Shown: positions 1-6,448 of the stretch, piece after piece
Layout of the letters: each line of letters begins with the position of its first letter
How positions within the stretch are numbered: the stretch's first letter is position 1
DNA from: Stenotrophomonas sp.
Lineage (GTDB): Bacteria > Pseudomonadota > Gammaproteobacteria > Xanthomonadales > Xanthomonadaceae
Direction: 5' to 3'
NCBI GenBank assembly: GCA_003525885.1
Contig: DQIG01000344.1
Span: 3,571-31,458, forward strand
Length of the DNA: 27,888 bases
Made by a program: the position numbers and the translations under genes
The notes under the pieces: model-generated
Database searches by the model: none
Told to the model about the DNA's origin: nothing
What the model saw: the letters and a program-made list of their open reading frames with translations, nothing else

Positions 1-130
1 CAGCCGGGCGGTCGGAAAACACGCCCACCACCTCGGCGGGCAGGCGGCCCGCTGCGATGGCATCGAGGATGGCCTGCAGGTTGCTGCCGCGGCCGGAGGC
101 AAGCACGGCAATGCGGATGGGCGCGGTCAT
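1..130 (-). CDS. purN: Phosphoribosylglycinamide formyltransferase, N-terminal part (cut by window edge)
   Basis: Only the first 43 codons are inside the window. The reading MTAPIRIAVLASGRGSNLQA, followed by an ILDAI segment and a VVGVFSDRPA strand, is the typical PurN N-terminus, with the SGRGSNLQ phosphate-binding loop near residues 12-19. PurN transfers a formyl group from 10-formyl-THF to GAR, the third step of de novo purine synthesis, in the cytoplasm. The ATG at 130-128 overlaps the TGA of the upstream DUF2238 gene as ATGA, which suggests translational coupling. It is the last visible gene of a minus-strand operon that begins with purM, as purM-purN pairs commonly do, although here three membrane genes separate the two. 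The rest of the gene lies left of position 1. Confidence 0.9.
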   Translation of the reverse strand, partial: MTAPIRIAVLASGRGSNLQAILDAIAAGRLPAEVVGVFSDRPA

Positions 131-789
131 TGCTGGATGCTCCGGCGGATCAACGGCCAGGTCAGCAGGCTGCCCACGGTGGCCATCAGCATGTCGGCGT
201 GCGCGTCCCACATGTCACCCTGCTGCCCGTTGTAGGCCTCGGCGGCATCCGGCGACAGGGCAAGCGCGATGGCCCACTCGAACCACTCGTAGACCAGGCT
301 GGCGCACATCACCGCCATCACCGCCAGGGTGAAGGCCTGGCCGCGGCGCAGCGCCGGCCAGGCATGGCGTGCCAGCTGCAGCAGCGCCGGAGTGAAGCAG
401 ACGCCGAACAGGAAGTGGATGAGGCGGTCGAAATGATTGCGCTGCCAGCCGAACGCCGCATTCGGCGACCAGCCGGTCAGCGCCTGCGCCCATGCGTCGT
501 AGGGCACGTTCGAGTAGAGCCAGCGCGCAGCCACGCAGTGCAGGGCGATGAAGCCGCAGATCGCGATGAAGGCACCGTTGCCCAGCCAGCCACCCCGGCG
601 GTCGACCCACAGCAGGGCAGCCAGCCCGATCACGGTCAGGGTGCTGTGCAGGGCCTGCTCGGTGGGCCACAGCGGGTGGACCCAGCTGATCGCGAACACC
701 GCCAGCACGGCGGCGAAGGCCAGCTTCTTGGGGCCCGAGAAACGGAAGGCGGTGGGCGAGGCGGTCGTCGGGAGGGCAGGCGCGGACAT
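127..789 (-). CDS. DUF2238 (YjdF-like) inner-membrane protein
   Basis: This is a 220-residue integral membrane protein with about six hydrophobic segments. The signature of the DUF2238/YjdF family is visible: FDRLIHFLFG in the middle, YEWFEWA further on, and a C-terminal QGDMWDAHADMLMATVGS, where acidic and aromatic residues line what is probably a membrane-embedded site. Its function is unknown. The ATG at 789 is chosen. A longer reading from a TTG at 828 would add 13 residues without a better ribosome site. The gene ends in the ATGA overlap with purN and starts 41 bases after the small membrane gene upstream, so it is probably part of the purM operon. No link to purine metabolism can be shown from sequence. 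Confidence 0.82.
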   Translation of the reverse strand: MSAPALPTTASPTAFRFSGPKKLAFAAVLAVFAISWVHPLWPTEQALHSTLTVIGLAALLWVDRRGGWLGNGAFIAICGFIALHCVAARWLYSNVPYDAWAQALTGWSPNAAFGWQRNHFDRLIHFLFGVCFTPALLQLARHAWPALRRGQAFTLAVMAVMCASLVYEWFEWAIALALSPDAAEAYNGQQGDMWDAHADMLMATVGSLLTWPLIRRSIQQ

Positions 790-830
790 GGGGAGTCGAT
801 CAGGGAAGGGCGGGGCGTCTGCCGGCAAGC

Positions 831-1253
831 TCAGACGCTGAGATGGTCGCCGCGGTCGAACAGCGCGGCCATGTCAGGCTTGGACAGGAACACCCAGGCA
901 TAGGCGGTCAGGGCCATGCCCAGCGGGCCGGCCAGCACCGCCAGCCAGGCCGCGCGCTGGCACCAGGCCAGCCCGGTGCGACGCGACAGCAGGCGCGCGG
1001 TGCGCAGCTGCACGAAGCCGAGCGCGGCAGCCAGCAGCGAAATGACGCCGTACACCGTGGCCAGCACCGCGCCATCGTCCAGCCCGCGCGAGCTGGCGAC
1101 CAGACCGATGAAACCGAGGAAGGTCAACGCGGCCACCCAGTGGAAAACCGCCAGCGCGTAGAACAGCACCTTCAGCGTCTGCAGGTGGCTGGCCAGCTGC
1201 AGGTGCGCAAGGGTCTGCTGCGGCAGCGGCGGAGGTGCGCCCGGGCTCGTCAT
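831..1253 (-). CDS. Small integral membrane protein, paralogue of upstream neighbour
   Basis: This 140-residue protein is not recognised as a named family. It has a Pro-rich N-terminus, then hydrophobic segments at about residues 35-55, 60-80 and 95-120, and a basic loop (RTARLLSRR). The C-terminal part, with a basic loop, then a hydrophobic helix containing GPLG, then FLSKPDMAALFD, lines up with the upstream neighbour, which has a basic RRRR loop, TPIGT and LLRPQVKAAFD. The two are therefore probably tandem paralogues. Its ATG at 1253 overlaps the TGA of that neighbour (ATGA), so the pair is translationally coupled. A longer reading up to 1379 only runs antisense-like through the neighbour and is rejected. 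Confidence 0.72.
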   Translation of the reverse strand: MTSPGAPPPLPQQTLAHLQLASHLQTLKVLFYALAVFHWVAALTFLGFIGLVASSRGLDDGAVLATVYGVISLLAAALGFVQLRTARLLSRRTGLAWCQRAAWLAVLAGPLGMALTAYAWVFLSKPDMAALFDRGDHLSV

Positions 1254-1738
1254 GCCGCAGTGCCCGCAGTGTCGAACGCGGCCTTGACCTGCGGACGCAG
1301 CAGCGTGATCAGGCTGAACACCCCCAGCACGGTACCGATCGGCGTGAACAGGCAGGCCAGGCCGGCCATGATCAGGCACAACAGGTAGCGGCGGCGGCGA
1401 GCCAGGCAGCGGCCGGCATAGGCGACAAACGCGCCCAGGGTCACGCCACCGAACACGATGACGCAGCCGATGAGGGTGAACATCCAGCCGAACAGGCGCT
1501 GTTCGGCCGGCGACGAGGGCTGGTCGCCGGAGTTCATCGGCAGATTGCCGGTGAGGGCGGTGATGCCCAGCACGATGTGGACGATGAAGATCATCGAGAA
1601 CAGCGCGATCAGTCCACCGACCACATAGTGCGCAATCGACAGCATGCGCAGATGGTCAGCGTCCTGGGGGCTGAACGCCGGTGCCGTCGTCGCTGGCGGC
1701 GGCACCGGTGCGGGGGGCAGTGGGGGCGTTGCGTCCAT
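1250..1738 (-). CDS. Small integral membrane protein, function unknown
   Basis: This is a 162-residue protein with a low-complexity Pro/Ala N-terminus (residues 1-20) and three or four membrane segments. The first starts at HYVVGGLIALF, the second at LFGWMFTLIGC and the last is the CLFTPIGTVLGVFSLITL stretch. A cluster of four arginines before the last segment predicts a cytoplasmic loop, and the C-terminus reads RPQVKAAFD. I do not recognise a characterised family. The start ATG at 1738 has a clear AGGAG about 6 bases upstream. It lies 22 bases after the purM stop and overlaps the next gene by 4 bases, so it is very likely cotranscribed with purM. Confidence 0.75.
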   Translation of the reverse strand: MDATPPLPPAPVPPPATTAPAFSPQDADHLRMLSIAHYVVGGLIALFSMIFIVHIVLGITALTGNLPMNSGDQPSSPAEQRLFGWMFTLIGCVIVFGGVTLGAFVAYAGRCLARRRRYLLCLIMAGLACLFTPIGTVLGVFSLITLLRPQVKAAFDTAGTAA

Positions 1739-1760
1739 GCGGGCTCCTGGGTTGCCGGGT

Positions 1761-2819
1761 TCAGCCGATGTGGACGCGCTCGGCGCCTTCAGCAGTGACC
1801 ACCTGGCCGATGGTCCAGTGGTCCAGGCCCTGCGCCTTGACCGCCTCGGACACGGCGCTGACCTGGTCCGCTGCCACGATCAGCACGAAGCCGATGCCGC
1901 AGTTGAAAGTGCGCCACATCTCGCTGTCGGCCACGGCGCCTTCCTTCTGCAGCCACTGGAACACCGGCGGCAGAGTCCAGGACGAGGCCTGGATGTCCAG
2001 GCCGAGGCCGTCGGGCACCACGCGGATGATGTTCTCGGTCAGGCCGCCACCGGTGATGTGGGCCATGCCGTGGATGGCGCCGCCGTGCGACTTCAGCAGG
2101 GACAGGATCGGCTTCACATACAGGCGGGTCGGCGCCATCAGCGCATCGACCAGCTTCACGCCGCCTTCCAGCTCCAGATCGGCCGGGCGGCCGGCGCGGT
2201 CGTAGATGCGGCGCACCAGCGAATAGCCGTTGGAATGCGGGCCGGACGAGGCGATGCCGATCAGCACGTCGCCGGCAGCTACGCTGGCGCCGTCCTTCAG
2301 CTCGCTCTTCTCGACCGCTGCGACCGTGAAGCCGGCCAGGTCGTACTCGCCCGGGGCGTACATGTCGGGCATTTCAGCGGTTTCGCCGCCGATCAGCGCG
2401 CAACCGGCCTCGGTGCAGCCGTTGGCGATGCCGCCCACGACCGCCGCGGCCGTGTCGATGTCCAGCTTGCCGGTGGCGAAGTAGTCGAGGAAGAACAGCG
2501 GCTCGGCGCCCTGCACCAGCACGTCGTTCACGCACATCGCGACCAGGTCGATGCCGATGGTATCGTGGCGGTTCAGCTGGTGGGCCAGCTTCAGCTTGGT
2601 GCCCACGCCGTCGGTACCCGACACCAGCACCGGCTCGCGGTACTTGTTGGACAGGTCGAACAGGGCGCCGAAGCCACCCAGGCCGCCCATCACTTCCGGG
2701 CGGAAGCTGCGCTTGACCAGGGGCTTGATCCGCTCGACCAGCTCGTTGCCGGCGTCGATGTCGACACCCGCGTCACGGTAGGTGAGGGGGGAGGGGGCGG
2801 AAGACGGGGTGTTGGTCAC
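1761..2819 (-). CDS. purM: Phosphoribosylformylglycinamidine cyclo-ligase (AIR synthetase)
   Basis: PurM closes the imidazole ring of AIR from FGAM with ATP, the fifth step of purine synthesis, in the cytoplasm. The 352-residue product carries the family motifs in order: TYRDAGVDI near the N-terminus, GTDGVGTKLKLA, GIDLVAMCVNDVLVQGAEPLFFLDY, GGETAEMPDMY, the SGPHSNGYSL loop and the MAHITGGGLTENI segment. The length matches the family (about 345-355). The start is a GTG at 2819 giving V/MTNTPSS. There is no ATG nearby, and the open frame that continues upstream to 3872 is antisense to the DUF2066 gene. It is divergent from DUF2066 across a gap of about 110 bases and heads the operon running down to purN. 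Confidence 0.95.
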   Translation of the reverse strand: MTNTPSSAPSPLTYRDAGVDIDAGNELVERIKPLVKRSFRPEVMGGLGGFGALFDLSNKYREPVLVSGTDGVGTKLKLAHQLNRHDTIGIDLVAMCVNDVLVQGAEPLFFLDYFATGKLDIDTAAAVVGGIANGCTEAGCALIGGETAEMPDMYAPGEYDLAGFTVAAVEKSELKDGASVAAGDVLIGIASSGPHSNGYSLVRRIYDRAGRPADLELEGGVKLVDALMAPTRLYVKPILSLLKSHGGAIHGMAHITGGGLTENIIRVVPDGLGLDIQASSWTLPPVFQWLQKEGAVADSEMWRTFNCGIGFVLIVAADQVSAVSEAVKAQGLDHWTIGQVVTAEGAERVHIG

Positions 2820-2930
2820 GGGCGTCGGCGCTGGCAGGGGTTGAACGAGCGATTTTAACAGGCCGCATTGGCGCAAAGGCCGTATTCGGGCAACAATTCC
2901 CCCGGATTCGTCGAGCCAATGGATGTCCTG

Positions 2931-4058
2931 ATGCGCCGCAGCCTGATTCTGACCCTGCTCCTTGCACTGAGCCTGCCGGTGGCCACGATGGCCCAGAGCG
3001 GCCTGCGCACCGAGGGAGATGTCGCCACCGCCTCGGGTGCGTACGAGGCCGAAGTGCCCGTCAACAGCCAGGCCGAAGCCGATCGTAACGGCGCCCTGGC
3101 CCGTGCCCTGAGCGTGGTGCTGGGCAAACTGTCCGGCGACCGCAACGTGATGTCCCGCCCCGGCGTGGTGCAGGCGCTGCGCAATGCCAAGGACTACGTG
3201 GCCAGCTACGACTACAAGCAGGACCAGAGCGTGGGCGCCAGCGGCGCACCGAGCTTCAGGACCCTGCTGGTGGCCCGCTTCCGCGAGGATGATGTCGATT
3301 CGCTGGTCTCGGCGCTGGGCCTGCCGTTGTGGCCGCAGCCGCGACCGAAGCCGGTGCTGTGGCTGGCCGTCGACGACGGCAGTGGCCCGCGCCTGGTCAG
3401 CGTGCAGCAGGCCAATGCCGCCCGTCCGCTGCTGAACCGCGCCATCGAGCGGGGATACAAGCTGGGCCTGCCCAGCGGCGGCGCTGCCGAACAGGCCCTG
3501 GCCGGTGCCATCTGGCGCCAGGACAGTGCCGCCGTGGCCCGTGCCTCCTCGCGCTATTCGCCGCCGATGCAGCTGATCGGCAAGCTGTACCGTGCCAACG
3601 GCGGCTGGCAGGCGGACTGGGTGTTCGTCGACAACGGTCGTGAACTGAACAAGTGGACCAGCAAGGACGCCAACGCCATGCGCGCGATGGCCGCGGGTGC
3701 CGATGGCGCCGCCGATGCGCTGGTCAAGCGTTACGCCAAGGCCGGCGTGGCCACTGGCCAGGCCGGCACCTACCGCGTGGTGGTGACCGGCATCAACAGT
3801 GCCGATGACTACCTGCGCCTGGCTGCCGGCCTGCGCGAAGTACCGGTGGTGCGCAATGTCACCCCGCTGCACGCCTCGGCCGGCCAGCTGGAGCTGAGCG
3901 TGGAGATGACCACCGGCCTGGCCGGCTTCAACCGCATGCTCGGCGACAACGGCGTTCTGGTGCCCAGCGCGCCGCTGCCGGCGCTGCCGACCCCGATCGA
4001 TGACACCACCGGTGCTCCGGTGGCCGCACCGGTCAGCAACGAGTACCGGCTGCGATGA
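2931..4058 (+). CDS. DUF2066 domain-containing exported protein
   Basis: The protein is about 375 residues with a clear Sec signal peptide (MRRSLILTLLLALSLPVA, predicted cleavage after TMA). After it comes the DUF2066 region: AEVPVNSQAEADRNGALARA, LSGDRNVM, and further on a RFREDDVDSLVSALGLPLW segment and PVLWLAVDD. This family is found in gammaproteobacteria next to purM, perM and hda, and its role is unknown. An in-frame ATG at 2919 adds MDVL before the basic n-region, so I prefer 2931, but 2919 is possible. The gene ends in an ATGA overlap with the downstream permease gene. A Pro-rich, probably disordered tail (about residues 345-372) precedes the C-terminus. The protein is probably periplasmic. 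Confidence 0.85.
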   Translation: MRRSLILTLLLALSLPVATMAQSGLRTEGDVATASGAYEAEVPVNSQAEADRNGALARALSVVLGKLSGDRNVMSRPGVVQALRNAKDYVASYDYKQDQSVGASGAPSFRTLLVARFREDDVDSLVSALGLPLWPQPRPKPVLWLAVDDGSGPRLVSVQQANAARPLLNRAIERGYKLGLPSGGAAEQALAGAIWRQDSAAVARASSRYSPPMQLIGKLYRANGGWQADWVFVDNGRELNKWTSKDANAMRAMAAGADGAADALVKRYAKAGVATGQAGTYRVVVTGINSADDYLRLAAGLREVPVVRNVTPLHASAGQLELSVEMTTGLAGFNRMLGDNGVLVPSAPLPALPTPIDDTTGAPVAAPVSNEYRLR

Positions 4059-5224
4059 CTCTGACCCCGGAAGCGGAAATCGCGCAGTTCCTGCGCCGCC
4101 TGAAGTACATCCTGTTCGCCGGCCTGATCGGCTGGGTGGTGTGGCTGCTGGCGCCGATCCTGACCCCGTTCGTGCTGGCGCTGGCGCTGGCCTGGCTGGG
4201 TGACCCGCTGGTGGACCGCATCGAGGCCACCGGCCGCTCGCGCATGACCGGCGTGGTGCTGGTGTTCGCGGCGATGGTGCTGGTGATCGTGGCGCTGCTG
4301 CTGGTGCTGGTGCCGATGATCGAGCGCCAGATCACCACCGTTATCGCGGTCGCGCCGCAGGCGCAGGCGTGGCTGATGCAGACCGGCATCCCCTGGTTCG
4401 AGCACAAGACCGGGCTGGAAGTGATGCAGTGGCTGGATCCGGATCGCCTGATCGACTGGGTGCGCAGCCACTGGCAGCAGGCCGGCGGCTTCGCCACCAC
4501 GTTCATGGGCTACGTCTCGCGTTCGGGCTTTGCGATGGTGACCTGGGTGGTCAACATCCTGCTGCTGCCGATCCTGGCGTTCTACTTCCTGCGCGACTGG
4601 GACAAGCTGGTCGAGCGGGTGGCCTCGGTGATCCCGCGCAACCACATCGGCACCATCAGCGCGCTGGCGCGCGAGTCCAACGAGGTGCTGGGTGCGTTCA
4701 TCCGCGGCCAGTTCCTGGTGATGCTGGCGCTGGGCGTGATCTACGCCGGCGGCCTGTCGCTGGTCGGCCTCAAGCTGGGCCTGCTGATCGGCCTGATTGC
4801 CGGCCTGATCAGCTTCATCCCCTACCTGGGCGCGACCACCGGCATCCTGATGGCCATCGTGGCTGCGCTGGTGCAGGCACAGGGCTTCGACCTGAAGCTG
4901 CTGATCCTGGTCGGCGTGGTGTTCACCGTGGGCCAGCTGCTGGAAAGCTACGTGCTGACCCCGCGCATCGTCGGTGACAAGATCGGCCTGCACCCGGTGG
5001 CGGTGATCTTCGCGGTGATGGCCGGTGGCCAGCTGTTCGGCTTCCTCGGCATGCTGCTGGCGCTGCCGGTGGCGGCGGTGACCAACGTGCTGCTGCGCTA
5101 TGCCCACCAGCGCTACCGCCAGAGCGAGCTGTACGTGGGGGAGAAGCCGGCGATCGTGCTTGATGGCGTGGTCGATACCCCCCATATCATTGTTCCGAAC
5201 GACAAGGGCCCCGACCTGAAGTGA
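4055..5224 (+). CDS. AI-2E/PerM-family transporter
   Basis: The product is a 389-residue multi-pass inner-membrane protein of the PF01594 family (E. coli PerM, YdiK, TqsA). Visible features are an N-terminal hydrophobic hairpin, a periplasmic/cytoplasmic helix region around residues 90-150, and the conserved C-terminal core: SFIPYLGATTGI, then GQLLESYVLTPRIVG and LHPVAVIFAVMAGGQLFG, ending with LLALPVAAV. Family members are described as exporters or antiporters for varied substrates, so the substrate here cannot be assigned. The ATG at 4055 overlaps the DUF2066 TGA (ATGA) and its TGA overlaps the hda ATG (TGATG), so three genes form one tightly coupled unit. The perM-hda adjacency is common in related bacteria. 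Confidence 0.88.
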   Translation: MTLTPEAEIAQFLRRLKYILFAGLIGWVVWLLAPILTPFVLALALAWLGDPLVDRIEATGRSRMTGVVLVFAAMVLVIVALLLVLVPMIERQITTVIAVAPQAQAWLMQTGIPWFEHKTGLEVMQWLDPDRLIDWVRSHWQQAGGFATTFMGYVSRSGFAMVTWVVNILLLPILAFYFLRDWDKLVERVASVIPRNHIGTISALARESNEVLGAFIRGQFLVMLALGVIYAGGLSLVGLKLGLLIGLIAGLISFIPYLGATTGILMAIVAALVQAQGFDLKLLILVGVVFTVGQLLESYVLTPRIVGDKIGLHPVAVIFAVMAGGQLFGFLGMLLALPVAAVTNVLLRYAHQRYRQSELYVGEKPAIVLDGVVDTPHIIVPNDKGPDLK

Positions 5225-5931
5225 TGGGTGTGCCGCAACTGCCGCTGGCCCTGCATTACCCGCGGGACCAGCGCCTGGAGACCTTCATCGGCGCGCCGGA
5301 TGGCGCGCTGGCGCAGCTGCGCGCGATCGCGGTCGGTGCCAGCCACGATTGGGTCTACCTGGAAGGGGCGGCGGGAACCGGCAAGACCCACCAGGCGCTG
5401 GCGATGTGCTCCAGCGCCGAGCAGGCGGGCCGCCTGCCGACGTACGTGCCGTTGGCCAGTGCCGCGGGCCGCGTACGCGCAGCACTCGACGGGCTGGAAG
5501 CGCGCGAACTGGTGGCGCTGGACGGCCTGGACGAGGTCGCCGGCAACCGGGAGGACGAGGTCGCGCTGTTTGATTTCCACAACCGCGCACGCGCTGCAGG
5601 TGTGACCGTGCTCTACACCGCGCAGAAGGCACCGGGCGAGCTGGGCCTGGTGCTGCCGGACCTGCGCTCGCGGCTGGGCCAGTGCGTGCGCGTGCTGCTG
5701 CAGCCGCTGGATGAGGAAGGGCGGGCAGCGGTGCTGCGCGAGCGTGCACTGCGACGCGGCCTGGCCATCGACGAGGCGGCCATCGAGTGGCTGCTGTCGC
5801 ACACCGGCCGCGAGCTGGGTGGATTGATCACGTTGCTGGACTGGCTGGACCGCGAATCGCTGGCGGCGAAGCGGCGGATCACTGTGCCGTTCCTGCGCCA
5901 GGTGCTGGAAGAAGGCCGGCCTCGTTATTGA
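5224..5931 (+). CDS. hda: DnaA regulatory inactivator Hda
   Basis: Hda is an AAA+ DnaA homologue that, bound to the DNA-loaded beta clamp, stimulates hydrolysis of DnaA-bound ATP and so limits re-initiation of replication. The 235-residue product has an N-terminal clamp-binding motif QLPLAL at residues 5-10, a Walker A loop GAAGTGKT (48-55), a Walker B strand VALDGLDEV (97-105), and a sensor/lid region ending in LDWLDRESLAAKRRITVPFLRQVLEE, as in the family. The ATG at 5224 shares a base with the upstream stop (TGATG). A GTG one codon earlier is possible but less likely. The length agrees with E. coli Hda. It is the last gene of the plus-strand unit and is followed by a repeat-rich gap. Confidence 0.93.
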   Translation: MGVPQLPLALHYPRDQRLETFIGAPDGALAQLRAIAVGASHDWVYLEGAAGTGKTHQALAMCSSAEQAGRLPTYVPLASAAGRVRAALDGLEARELVALDGLDEVAGNREDEVALFDFHNRARAAGVTVLYTAQKAPGELGLVLPDLRSRLGQCVRVLLQPLDEEGRAAVLRERALRRGLAIDEAAIEWLLSHTGRELGGLITLLDWLDRESLAAKRRITVPFLRQVLEEGRPRY

Positions 5932-5943
5932 GGGGTGTTGTTT

Positions 5944-6021
5944 GGCAGGGCTGCGCCCTGCACCCGCCGAAGCCGAAGCAACGTCAACGTCAAAGGCTGG
6001 CTTCCTGAGGGGAGGCGGGGT
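5944..6021 (+). repeat. Composite intergenic repeat, copy A
   Basis: The copy begins with a hairpin at 5945-5961 (GCAGGGC, loop TGC, GCCCTGC). It continues with CACCCGCCG, then CAACGTCAACGTCAA, and a GGCTTCCTGAGGGG segment. The same series of blocks occurs on the minus strand at 20566-20491. It starts 13 bases after the hda stop, so it may also act on the 3' end of that transcript. Confidence 0.7.
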
Positions 6022-6095
6022 GGCTCAGGTTGCGGGGGACGGCGCAAGTCCCCCTCCGGGGCCCGGCCCAGCCGCTGGCGGCTGTGCGTTCGGGC

Positions 6096-6120
6096 GCTTG
6101 CGAAGCAGTGCTTCGCAAGC
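6096..6120. repeat. Perfect 11-bp hairpin
   Basis: GCTTGCGAAGC, loop AGT, GCTTCGCAAGC forms an 11-bp perfect stem with a 3-base loop. It is flanked by GGGC on the left and AAAGCGCC on the right, so there is no U tract on either strand. It could help end or stabilise converging transcripts, or be one of the dispersed palindromes of this genome. Confidence 0.7.
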
Positions 6121-6141
6121 AAAGCGCCCTCACCCATGGGG

Positions 6142-6169
6142 GCTCGACGGCGCCATCCATGGCGCCAAC
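6142..6169 (+). repeat. 28-base inverted repeat, left arm
   Basis: This arm has the palindromic core GGCGCCATCCATGGCGCC flanked by GCTCGAC and AAC. The reverse complement of 6333-6360 matches it at 27 of 28 positions, so the two arms face each other across about 160 bases. The core is itself almost self-complementary. Confidence 0.75.
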
Positions 6170-6213
6170 GGTCCTGCCCACCCACACCGCCCCACCTCTG
6201 ACAGATTCCTGCG

Positions 6214-6245
6214 GCTGTTGGTGGGTGCCGACCGTTGGTCGGCAC
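6214..6245 (+). repeat. Dispersed palindromic repeat (GTTGGTGGGTG type), copy 1
   Basis: A GCTGTTGGTGGGTG head is followed by the palindrome GTGCCGACC, loop GTT, GGTCGGCAC (6225-6245). A near-identical element with GTGTCGACC arms is on the minus strand at 20452-20482. The type resembles the SMAG/REP-like elements of Stenotrophomonas. Confidence 0.65.
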
Positions 6246-6302
6246 ATCTGTCAGACATCGAATGAATCATCCACGCATGGCATGGATCTACTGGCAATTG
6301 CG

Positions 6303-6322
6303 GTTGTTGGTAGGTGTCGACC
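6303..6322 (+). repeat. Truncated relative of the 6214 palindrome
   Basis: GTTGTTGGTAGGTGTCGACC has the head and left arm of the element at 6214-6245, with a GTAG tetranucleotide, but the right arm is missing and is replaced by ATGCAGGGG. It is probably a decayed copy. Confidence 0.45.
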
Positions 6323-6332
6323 ATGCAGGGGC

Positions 6333-6360
6333 GTTGGCGCCATGGATGGCGCCATCGAGC
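6333..6360 (-). repeat. 28-base inverted repeat, right arm
   Basis: This is the partner of 6142-6169, matching in reverse complement with one mismatch. The core reads GGCGCCATGGATGGCGCC on the plus strand. Confidence 0.75.
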
Positions 6361-6448
6361 TTACAGGGACGTACTTGCAGCGTCCCCTGCATGGCCTACC
6401 CGCCCCGCCAAACCCATGAGCCGCATTCCGCGACCCACCACGAGGGGT

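Larger units (their letters stand above)
5932..6448. other. Repeat-rich intergenic region between converging hda and pepQ
   Basis: These 517 bases hold no convincing gene. Short open frames exist on both strands but they run through palindromes and lack ribosome sites. What is present is a mosaic of repeats: a GC hairpin plus composite repeat (5944-6021), a perfect 11-bp hairpin (6096-6120), a 28-base inverted pair (6142-6169 with 6333-6360), a GTTGGTGGGTG-headed palindrome (6214-6245) and a truncated relative of it (6303-6322). The genes on both sides end here, so the region may serve transcription termination. None of the hairpins has a good U tract. Confidence 0.8.

Noticed and set aside
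2820..3872. Large N-terminal extension of purM
   Set aside because: The open frame is antisense to the DUF2066 gene, has no family similarity and results from high GC.
6096..6360. CRISPR array
   Set aside because: The repeats are palindromes of different sequence with irregular spacing and without regular direct repeats or cas genes.
5932..6448. Small proteins in the hda-pepQ gap
   Set aside because: Candidate frames overlap on both strands, run through inverted repeats and lack ribosome sites or recognisable similarity.
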